NCBI GenBank assembly: GCA_003254925.1
Contig: QANZ01054569.1
Span: 62,001 to 126,000 of the forward strand
Direction: 5' to 3'
Source: Chamaecrista fasciculata
Taxonomy: Eukaryota; Streptophyta; Magnoliopsida; Fabales; Fabaceae
DNA: 64,000 nucleotides
Below the pieces are notes generated by a model. The model ran no database searches and was not told the DNA's origin. It saw nothing but the letters and a program-made list of their open reading frames with translations. Below are positions 13,012 through 21,972 of the stretch, one piece after another. Within the stretch, counting starts at the first letter, position 1, and each line of letters opens with the position of its first letter. Made by a program: the position numbers and the translations under genes.

Positions 13012-13415
13012 GTCAAAAAGCACTTCTAGTCTCATAATTTTTTCTCATGTCTCAATTTGGTCTCATAAATCTTTTTTTTGCACTTTTAGTTGTGTATCTT
13101 TTGCTCAGGTTACAAATTTAGTCTCATACTACTTTTGGTCTCATATCTTTTTGCTTGATTACAAAATTGGTCTAATATATTTGCAAAAAGTTTCACCGCC
13201 AACACTTGACTCAAAGATAAGAAACTAATTATGCTCTTGATCGTAAGATATGAGAACAATTCTACAAATTGACCCAAAGATATGGGACTAAAAGTGTAAC
13301 ACTGGACCAAATCTGCAACTTAAACAAAATATATGAGACCAAAAGTACAACAACAAAGTTATGGGACCAAATTGAGGCATGAGCAAAAATTATGAGACAA
13401 AAGATGTACTTTGAC
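13012..13415. mobile_element. Fold-back element ("tctcata" family)
   Basis: Left arm GTCAAAAAGCACTTCTAGTC and right arm ending ACTTTGAC are inverted copies. Both contain repeated TGGTCTCATA-type units. The flanks aaaataaaa and aaaaataaa are compatible with a 9-bp duplication but are low complexity. No coding capacity. Confidence 0.65.
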
Positions 13416-13440
13416 AAAAATAAATTATAATTATATATTA

Positions 13441-13831
13441 GGGTAAATTACATTTTGATACCCTATTTTATGGACTAATTTCATTTTGGTACCTTGTTCT
13501 TTGCACCTTAATATTTTGGTAACCTGTTCTTTCAAAAGTGACATTTTGGTACCCTGTTATTTGTACCGTTAACATTTTGGTACCATGTTCAATGGACCGA
13601 TTTCACTTTAGTACCATGTTCTTTCACGATTTGTTACCCTGTCATATCTTTGTTAGGGTACCAAAGTGTTAACGGTGCAAAAAACATGGTACTAAAATGT
13701 CACTTTTGAAAAAACATGATACCAAAATGTTAACAGTGCAAAGAACAGAGTACCAAAGTGTCATTTTCAAAAGAATAGGGTACCAAAGTGAAATCGGTCC
13801 ATAGAATAGAGTACCCAAGTGTAATTTACTC
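13441..13831. mobile_element. MULE-type MITE, GGGTAAATTACA terminus, 9-bp TSD
   Basis: A 391-bp near-perfect palindrome beginning GGGTAAATTACATTTTG and ending in the inverse, AGTGTAATTTACTC. It is flanked by an exact 9-bp direct repeat, tatatatta, at 13432-13440 and 13832-13840. The terminus G(G/A)GTAAATTACA recurs at 20871 and 31591, so these form one terminal-repeat family. Confidence 0.88.
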
Positions 13832-14159
13832 TATATATTAAGACGGAAGAAAAAAAAAACTAAAATCTATACAAAAAGTGAAAACTAAAAAGATTTTACT
13901 TTGTTTTTTTGTTTTTTAAAAAAATTAAAATGCAGTGCAATTCAAACAAGTAGTACACTTTATTATGTCAATGATATATTTCAAAGTTCAAACAAGTAGT
14001 ACTTTTGAACCATTGGTACTCTATATTTATCCCATTTTTTAAAAAATTCTTTCCTATATACTTGTTTTTTTTAGAGATTATGAAGATAAGATTTTATTGA
14101 TTAAACCCTAAAATTCTTTACCTATTAGTATAATTGATTTTATACTTTTGAACCCTCTT

Positions 14160-14318
14160 GCGCCACACAGCCTCTCGTAACGTCGGATCGTAGCTCAGTT
14201 TGGTGGCGGCACCTTCTTCGGCACTCTCTACAAAACCACTGTCATCACTCTCTGCCGTCACCGTCGCCGTCGCAATCGCCGCCGGTAGCATGTGGTCTTA
14301 GAACCCCGGCTTACCAAG
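14160..14318 (+). other. Probable 5' UTR exon of the BED/hAT-derived gene
   Basis: A GC-richer island with CGTCGG/GCCGTC content in AT-rich surroundings. It ends in a plausible donor, CCAAG|gttctt, at 14318/14319. The next acceptor that fits the coding exon is at 16509-16510. Another spliced UTR exon could lie at about 15682-15855 (TTCTCAG before it, GAAG|gtagat after). Transcript boundaries are inferred, not seen. Confidence 0.45.
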
Positions 14319-14390
14319 GTTCTTTCTCTGTTCTGGTTTATTGTCTTTTGAGAATAATCACGTAGGTTTTATTCCTCTGCGTTTCGTGTA

Positions 14391-14945
14391 CAAATGCACT
14401 GGTTCTGGTTTTTTTGTTCGTTTTGGTAGTAGTGTTGTACGTGGTCGTCGTGTGAGAGGTTGTTGTTTCCCACTCTTTTTGTTAGCTTTTAGACTGTTTA
14501 ATGGTGACCGATAGTATTTGGAAGGGTTCTGGGCTTTAGGGGCGATGGTTGATCTAAGGTAGATGAATGATTAAAGCGTTGTGAAACTCGATGTATGCAT
14601 GTAGGAATTTCCCGTTCTTTGAATGCCGATTCGGTGTGTGGGAGTGAATGATGATTGCTTAATTTGCAAATGCACTGGTTCTGGTTTTGTTGTTCGTTTT
14701 GGTTGTAGTGTGGTACGTGGTTTTTGTGTGACAAGTTTTTTTGTTTCCTATTAGACTGGTAAGTGATACCCTATAGTATTTGGAAGGGTTCTGGGCTTTA
14801 GGTCAAATTGTATTTGGTTAGGGGCGATGGTTGATCTAAGGTAGATGAATAATTAAAGCCTTGCGAAACTCGATGTATGCGTGTAGGAATTGTCTGTTCT
14901 TTAAATGCAAATTTTGTGTGTGGGAGTGAATGATGATTGCTTAGT
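14391..14945 (+). repeat. Tandem duplication in the 5' UTR intron (about 276-bp unit)
   Basis: The unit starting CAAATGCACTGGTTCTGG at 14391 repeats from 14667. Both copies contain GGTTCTGGTTTT, GTATTTGGAAGGGTTCTGGG, TAAAGCGTTG/TAAAGCCTTG and GGAGTGAATGATGATTGCTT in the same order, with small substitutions and indels. Confidence 0.8.
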
Positions 14946-16526
14946 TTACATTCCACAAATAATTCTGCGGGAACGGTCTTTCGCACATATAGTGCAGGTT
15001 TTAGGGTGGATTATGCAGTCAACTACTGAGGATAGAAAGACTGAGATAGTGGACATTATATGCTGCAAAATTTGAAAGGGCCTATTATGTCATAGATATA
15101 TGTATGAAGAATAAATGGTGAAATGTTAATGTAATAAGGAGTAATGATGAAGACTATATTTAAAAAAGAATGTTTTGAAACAACAGATTAAGACTTGGGA
15201 AGTAGTTAAAGTGTTAGGAATTGTGGAGACTGGGGAATAAACAGGATTGGGTAGAGCTCTCAAAGATGGGGAAGAGAAAGGTCAAACTAGGTTATCTAAA
15301 TCTATGTACATTGATAGTTTTCTTTGTTGATGGGAAAAACCTAAATTAAATTATAATATTATATTACGAGAAGTAGGAGGCTTTTTTTTGTTCTTAATTT
15401 GACTCTTGCAATTCTTCATGAAATGCTATCTAATTATGCATTAATTTTCATACCCATTTATATTAAGAACAATATAAATATCAATTATTGTTACTGATAA
15501 TTGAACTATTGAAGATACTAGTTACCTTTCTCTTTTACTTTTTTTTTAAAAAAGATATACTCATCCTAAAATATGGGTACTTATTTTGGTTCCAGAGTTT
15601 TTTTTGGGGACCTGATTTGTCATTGCATGTGTACTAAATACTTTAAATTTCTTTTTCTTTACATCTGATGATGATTCTCAGGCTAAGATTGATAAGAAGC
15701 TTTAAATCCAAGAAATAGTTGCAGAGTGCTTATTAAGAGAAGAAGTATCAGAATTTATTTTGGGATAAGTTTGCTTCAAGTCTTCAACCTTCAATAAGGG
15801 TTCAAAACTACTTGTTGTTGTTCCTTTTTGAACTCGTCTTTGGCATTTGTAGAAGGTAGATATACACAGTATAAACTTTCTTTGAATAAGCATACTTTCC
15901 TTTTGCCAGTACTTTTTTCTCAACTTATATATTTGATTTTGAATGAAGTTTATTTTTTGATACAAAATTTATATAGAGCTGATTTCCTGATTGTTACAAC
16001 TTAAAAGATTGTTTCTTTAGGTTTTATGGTTGCTATCATAAGTTTGATTATTCTAACAAACTTCATTTTTCCTTTTTTTTTTCTTTTTTTTTTTTGAGAC
16101 ATGCTTTTCTTTTTGTTATATTGACTAAATAAAATTGAATCAATAAATTGATGTTATTTCATTATTTGTGTCGCCTATAAGCATTTCCAATGCGATGCTA
16201 AGAGTCAATGTAGTTATTGTCTTCAAATCAGATTAAAGGAACCATTGGTTGGATACATTTGTAGTTGATGGGAAAATTTCACAACGTTAATTATTTTGTA
16301 ACTCAAGCCTCTACCATAAACATGGGCAACCCAGTTCTTTGTTTGACATCTATTTTTTTTGCCAGTTGTGGATTGTTAACTCAATTATTTCTTTGCAGCT
16401 GACCTCTATTATGTATGGAAGATAATTCTTAACCTGCTCTGCTGGTTTGAGTTCAACTGCTTATTGCTTTATTGGTGCCCTTCTAACGTTTCATTCTTTT
16501 TGTTTTCAAGGATTATATCTGCTATC

Positions 16527-18545
16527 ATGGAGATTGATGCGCTTGTTAGCCCTATTATGAACAATGAAAAGCTTGATTCAGAAACACAGCCCATCAAGTG
16601 TAGGAGAAAGAAGTCTGTGGTGTGGGAACACTTCACAGTAGAAAAAGTTGGTGCTGGTTGTACTAGGGCTTACTGTAAACAGTGTAAAAAATCATTTGCT
16701 TATATATCCGGTTCAAAACTTGCTGGCACTAGTCATCTGAAGCGACACATTGCCTTGGGAATCTGTCCAGCAAGTCGCCCTAAAAATCAGCAAAGCCCAT
16801 ATTTCAAAACTGGGAATTCTGGTGATACTGCTCCAAGAAAACGTGCAAGAGCAACCCCTGGGACTGGTGGTATCTCATTTGATCAAGAACGTTGTAACCA
16901 TGAGATTGCCAAAATGATAATTTTGCAAGATTATCCCCTTAAGATTGTGGAACACCAGGGCTTCATTGATTTTGCAAGGATGCTTCAGCCACAGTTCAAT
17001 GCTCTAAGCTTTAGTTCTGTTCAAGGGGATTGCATCTCTATGTACCTCCAAGGGAAGCAAAATCTATTGAATCTTATCAATGGAATACCTGGACGAGTAA
17101 ACCTGACCTTGGAGTCATGGACTTCAAACCAGACTGTGGGCTATGTTTTTCTTCGAGGACACTTCATAGATGGTGATTGGAATGCGCATCATCCTATTCT
17201 AAATGTTATTATGGTACCATTTCCTGATTCTGATGATTCCTATAATAAAACGATTGTGACCTGCCTAACTGATTGGCATTTGGAGGGTCGGGTATTTACC
17301 CTAGCACTTGATCAGCCTTCAAATGATACTGACATGGGAAATCTTAGAGGCCTCCTATCGATTAAGAACTCTGTGATCCTCAATGGTCAGTTACTAAGCA
17401 GGAATTGTTTTGCTCGTGTTATTACTCGCCTTGCTCTAGATGCACTATGGGCAATGAGAGAAACCATTGGCAAAGTTCGGAAAAGTGTGAAGTCAGTGAA
17501 AATTTCTGAATCTAATGAAGCAAAGTTCCTTGAGTTAAAGCAACAACTTAAAGTCCCTAGTATGAGAGACCTTTTAATCGATGACCAAACTAAATGGGAC
17601 ACAACTTATCATATGCTTGTTGCTGCCTATGAAGTAAAGGAAGTATTTGCTTACTTTGATACCCCTGGTCCTGATTACAGAGTGACTCTATCAATGGGTG
17701 AATGGAAGCATGTCGAAATTCTCTGCACCTATTTGAAGTATCTATTTGATGCGGCTAACATTTTGACTGCCCAACCGTACCCAACTGCAAACTTATTTTT
17801 ATCTATAGTGTCACAAATTCAGGTAGAGTTGACAGCTGCGGCTTTCAGCCAGGATCTGTTCCTCAGTAATTTGATTAAACCCTTGCAAGAGAAGTTTGAT
17901 CAATATTGGAGAGAAAGTTGCCTCGTCTTGGCCGCTGCTGTAGTGATGGACCCAAGGTATAAAATGGAACTTGTGGAATCTACTTTTTGTATGATCTTTG
18001 GTGAAAATGCTGAGCCATGGATCAGGGCTGTTGAGGATGGTCTTCACGAACTCTTAAATGAATATATCTTAGAGCTTCTTCCTCTTACAGAGACAAATGG
18101 TGATGAAGTGAACGAGATTATGATTAAGACAGAACCATTTCAAGAAGAGTTTCTTGATGGATCAATTTATTTTGATGCAGAAGGACTTTCAGATTTGGAA
18201 ATTTACATCTCTGATATTACGAATAACCGAATCAAGTCAGAATTGGATCAGTATTTGGAAGAGCCTATGCTACCCAAAGTACAAGAATTTGACATTTTGA
18301 GTTGGTGGAGATTAAACGGATTGAATTACCCAACTTTGTCTAGAATGGCATCTGATATTTTGTCTATACCATTATCCACACTCTCTGCAGATTCTGTTTT
18401 TGACACACAAATTAGAAAAATGGATAGCTACAAGAGTTCATTAAGCTCTGTGACTCTTGAGGCCCTTTTTTGTGCCAAGGATTGGTTACAATATCAATCA
18501 TTACCTATAGATGCTTCAAATGCACTAGTGAAAATGGAATTTTGA
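16527..18545 (+). CDS. BED zinc finger, hAT-transposase-derived protein
   Basis: A 672-aa protein related to plant DAYSLEEPER/RICESLEEPER-type proteins, which are domesticated hAT transposases acting in the nucleus. The start is ATG 16527, just after an intron acceptor (TTTTCAAG ending at 16510); in-frame sequence further upstream is intronic. Residues 50-74 hold a BED finger: C50, C53, H70, H74. The middle resembles the hAT transposase core, with TLESWTSNQTVGYVF, where TLD is more usual, so the first acidic residue reads Glu. The C-terminus has the hAT dimerisation region: EFDILSWWRLNG, SADSVFDTQ and EALFCAKDWL. The frame is intact and I saw no flanking hAT terminal repeats, which favours a domesticated gene over a live transposon. 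Confidence 0.85.
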   Translation: MEIDALVSPIMNNEKLDSETQPIKCRRKKSVVWEHFTVEKVGAGCTRAYCKQCKKSFAYISGSKLAGTSHLKRHIALGICPASRPKNQQSPYFKTGNSGDTAPRKRARATPGTGGISFDQERCNHEIAKMIILQDYPLKIVEHQGFIDFARMLQPQFNALSFSSVQGDCISMYLQGKQNLLNLINGIPGRVNLTLESWTSNQTVGYVFLRGHFIDGDWNAHHPILNVIMVPFPDSDDSYNKTIVTCLTDWHLEGRVFTLALDQPSNDTDMGNLRGLLSIKNSVILNGQLLSRNCFARVITRLALDALWAMRETIGKVRKSVKSVKISESNEAKFLELKQQLKVPSMRDLLIDDQTKWDTTYHMLVAAYEVKEVFAYFDTPGPDYRVTLSMGEWKHVEILCTYLKYLFDAANILTAQPYPTANLFLSIVSQIQVELTAAAFSQDLFLSNLIKPLQEKFDQYWRESCLVLAAAVVMDPRYKMELVESTFCMIFGENAEPWIRAVEDGLHELLNEYILELLPLTETNGDEVNEIMIKTEPFQEEFLDGSIYFDAEGLSDLEIYISDITNNRIKSELDQYLEEPMLPKVQEFDILSWWRLNGLNYPTLSRMASDILSIPLSTLSADSVFDTQIRKMDSYKSSLSSVTLEALFCAKDWLQYQSLPIDASNALVKMEF

Positions 18546-19838
18546 ATTAGGTTTCTTCGTGTAGGGATAGATTACAAGTAGATTTTAGATTTTAGATTTT
18601 TGAGGTGTTGAAGGTGATTCCGGGACAATAAATTTTGAGATTAACTGTTAAAAATTAGAATGTCTTACTTGTTTATATTATAGCATTAATTCAATTTTCA
18701 TTTTTTGGGAATATAACTCATTTTACACAAGAAATCGATTGCGTTCATGTCTTACATGGACGATTTTGTTGATCCTCTTGTCAACATTTAGGCATTCTGA
18801 ATTTCTGATTAATCACCTTTATGACTGTACGCCTTTAGATAAAGCTAGACAATTTGTCCTTGGCTTAAAGGCAAAAGAAAGAAAAAATATGTTATTAATT
18901 GGTTATATATTTTATTTCTGTGGAGATAATTGACTTTCAGATTTTGGCGAACCTGGTTGATTTGAGGACAAAATTCCACTAATATCACGTTAATCATAGA
19001 TTATTTTTAAGTAACAGTTTGGGTCAACTTGCAAAAATTGAATCTTGTGCTTGGGGGTTGGGTTGATTTGGGTTTGCTGATTGAGTTGGTTTTAAAATTT
19101 TGGAGCCCCAAATGTGCAGATTGGTTTGCATGTTTTAACATTTTCAAAATCAACTCCCAAGACTCACATAGAGAGATCCGGACAAGGAAAAGACTATCTA
19201 CGGCAAATAATCAACCTATTTTCCATGAGGGAGGTAATACACACCTAAGCAACACACGAGGGTATGAACAATATGGCTCCCTTCAATAGAGCAAACTAAA
19301 AAAACTTTCCCATAAAAACAACAATAAAACATACTTGAAGATCTTGTAGAAATTCTTCAAATAAGATCTTTCATTTCATCCACTCTGATTGTTGTAGATC
19401 TGAGAAAGAAATCAACAAACCTTAACATCCTCTCTGAGGAAGCTTCATCGTCGTCATCTCTTCAGCGTGTAGGTTGCTCCGAGGGTTCAGAACTGATTAA
19501 GAAAAACGTCTTTCTTCATCTTCAACAAATAAAAAAACCCTTCTCAGAAAACCCTCACTTAAGAGGGAAGATACTCTTCTACCAAGAGTAGACAAAAAGA
19601 GAAGAGAGAAGGTGGAAGGCGGTAACCCTTCCTTGAAAACGGCTGAGATTTGGGAAAAACCTTAGGCACAGAACTCTGGGTATCACAGTGAGAGAGAGTG
19701 AAGCAAGTCGAGAAAAAGAAGCGTTAGATTGAGTTCTAGTTGAGTTGAGTTACGTTTATCGTTAACGCTTCTTTAATTATATTATCAGTGTATGAGGAAC
19801 ACAAATTTACACAAATTTAATTTAGTGTATTATATTAT
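18546..19838. other. Intergenic sequence, no gene recognised
   Basis: The first 150 bp or so are probably the 3' UTR of the BED/hAT-derived gene. The rest is AT-rich with a moderately complex stretch at 19100-19720 that may be an old repeat. No protein similarity was recognised. Confidence 0.35.
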
Positions 19839-20650
19839 CAATGGCGAAGGGAGGGGGGCCATGTCCCCCCAAATTAGTGGTAATTGTAAAAAGGCTCCCA
19901 TATATTATTTAAAATTATATAGAAGTTCAAAGAAGTGACCCCCAATTTATGTTCCATTTTGTGTATAGGTAGGAACAAAATCATGATCTATTTTATCCCA
20001 TTTAAATAATATAGAGAGAGAAAAAAATAGGCCAAAATCTTATTTTAGTCCCTAATATTTATTGTTTACCCAAAATTTCATTTTGGTTCTTAATTTTTTT
20101 ATTCCATTTTGATCCTTTTTGTTTCTTAAAAGCTTTATAATTGGTTCCTAAATATTGAATGTGGTCATATTTCTCTCGTCTTAGACCCAAACGCGATGAA
20201 ATCAAATCTACGAATTAAATTTGGTGAGTTATTTCTTTGCCCAGTTGGAATCATCGACAAACAAGGTCAAATTGGGCATAAGAGTGGGTTCGAAAATGAG
20301 AGAAATATGACTAAATTTATAAAACAAGCAATCCATTTTCGAACCCAATTTCATGTTTGATTTGATCTCGTTTGCTGATAACTTCAACCTTCAACTGGGT
20401 AAAGAAAGAACTCATCAAATTTAACACGTAATTCTGATTTCATCGCGTTCGAGTTTAAAATGAGATAAATGTGATCATATTTTTTAGTTAGAAACCAATT
20501 GTGAAACTTATAGGAAACGTTAATGACTAAAATGGAATAAAAAATATCAGGGACCATAATAGAATTTTGAGTAAATATTAAGAACCAAAATAAGACTTTG
20601 GTAAAAAAAAATTTCGGCCCCCCAAACCCAAAACCCTGGCTCCGCCAGTG
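19839..20650. mobile_element. hAT-like non-autonomous element with 8-bp TSD
   Basis: The left end CAATGGCGAAGGGAGG and the inverted right end (CACTGGCGGAGCCAGG on the other strand) bound 812 bp, each with an adjacent G/C-run. Exact 8-bp direct repeats, tatattat, flank it at 19831-19838 and 20651-20658. An 8-bp duplication and a CA-start terminus fit the hAT superfamily. No transposase is present. Most of the interior is a second, nested fold-back element. Confidence 0.75.
20030..20602. mobile_element. Nested fold-back element ("aaaatcttatttt" family)
   Basis: The arm CCAAAATCTTATTTTAGTCC near 20032 is inverted at about 20584-20602. The arms continue inward through related CATTTTGGTTCTTAA, TGGTCATATTTCTCTC and TGATTTGATCTCGTTTG-like segments. 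It lies inside the hAT-like element at 19839-20650, so it inserted later. The same family recurs at 42970-43796. Confidence 0.7.
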
Positions 20651-20870
20651 TATATTATTGAGTGTTTTTTTTTTAAGTTTTGAAATGGCTTAAACGATTA
20701 GAAAACATATGTTAAGAGAGAAATAATTTTTTTTTTTTTGTGAACAAGAGAGAAATAATTTTGTAGCATTGTTTTTTTATTGGCCGAAAAATTTTGTAGC
20801 ATATTAATTATGAGTATTTTGGCAATATTTTTTAGACTTGAAGATTAAATATCTCGTGTAATAAAATATA

Positions 20871-21083
20871 GGGTAAATTACAAAATAGGGTCCTGTGGTT
20901 TGGCCCTATTTCAGATAGGGTACATGTGGTTTGAAAAGTTTCAAATTGGGACCTGAGGTTAACTCTGTTTGCAAAATAGGGTCTAGGTGGTTTTGACCGT
21001 CAAAAAACTAACGGTGCACGTGATAATTTGCCTAACAATCTCAGGGTCTTTAGTTAAAATACTATTTTAAGACCCTAACTATT
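20871..21083. mobile_element. Left terminus of a MULE, interrupted by the assembly gap
   Basis: It begins GGGTAAATTACAAAATAGGG and runs for about 213 bp through the same segments as the Pack-MULE arm at 31591: GTTTCAAAT, AAAATACTATTTTAAGACC and CTAACTATT. It then enters the Ns. Its interior and right end are missing from this assembly, so whether it carried a captured gene cannot be told. Confidence 0.72.
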
Positions 21084-21696
21084 NNNNNNNNNNNNNNNNN
21101 NNNNNNNNNNNNNNNNNNNNNNNNNNNNNNNNNNNNNNNNNNNNNNNNNNNNNNNNNNNNNNNNNNNNNNNNNNNNNNNNNNNNNNNNNNNNNNNNNNNN
21201 NNNNNNNNNNNNNNNNNNNNNNNNNNNNNNNNNNNNNNNNNNNNNNNNNNNNNNNNNNNNNNNNNNNNNNNNNNNNNNNNNNNNNNNNNNNNNNNNNNNN
21301 NNNNNNNNNNNNNNNNNNNNNNNNNNNNNNNNNNNNNNNNNNNNNNNNNNNNNNNNNNNNNNNNNNNNNNNNNNNNNNNNNNNNNNNNNNNNNNNNNNNN
21401 NNNNNNNNNNNNNNNNNNNNNNNNNNNNNNNNNNNNNNNNNNNNNNNNNNNNNNNNNNNNNNNNNNNNNNNNNNNNNNNNNNNNNNNNNNNNNNNNNNNN
21501 NNNNNNNNNNNNNNNNNNNNNNNNNNNNNNNNNNNNNNNNNNNNNNNNNNNNNNNNNNNNNNNNNNNNNNNNNNNNNNNNNNNNNNNNNNNNNNNNNNNN
21601 NNNNNNNNNNNNNNNNNNNNNNNNNNNNNNNNNNNNNNNNNNNNNNNNNNNNNNNNNNNNNNNNNNNNNNNNNNNNNNNNNNNNNNNNNNNNNNNN
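21084..21696. other. Assembly gap (613 N)
   Basis: Run of N, followed by a run of T. The open reading frame across it is meaningless. Confidence 0.99.
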
Positions 21697-21840
21697 TTTT
21701 TTTTTTTTTTTTTAACAAAAAAAAGTGGATGAAAAAAAGTTATGGACTAGCAGTGAAACTTTTTAGAAACTTGAGAGACCAAAATAAAATGAAAAAAATT
21801 TGAAGGACCAAAATAGGACTTGGGCGAAAATATTATGCAA
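21697..21840. repeat. Right arm remnant of a fold-back element
   Basis: After the gap the sequence reads GAGAGACCAAAATAAAATG and GGACCAAAATAGGACTTGGG, matching right arms of other fold-back copies in this window, for example around 27650 and 34300. Confidence 0.55.
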
Positions 21841-21972
21841 TCAAATTTTATTTGACGTTCGACCTTATAGTACTATCCTAATTCCTAATTAATCATCTGA
21901 AATGACAAAACCAACCCGCTCTTTTCTCTCAAAACAAAGGAAGGACAGTGAGATACATCAAAGAGTAAGAAT

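Noticed and set aside
14498..14986. Two similar minus-strand ORFs suggesting a small gene family
   Set aside because: They arise from the 276-bp tandem duplication in a leader intron; no known protein similarity.
21062..21718. A 218-codon minus-strand open frame
   Set aside because: It consists almost entirely of Ns from the assembly gap.
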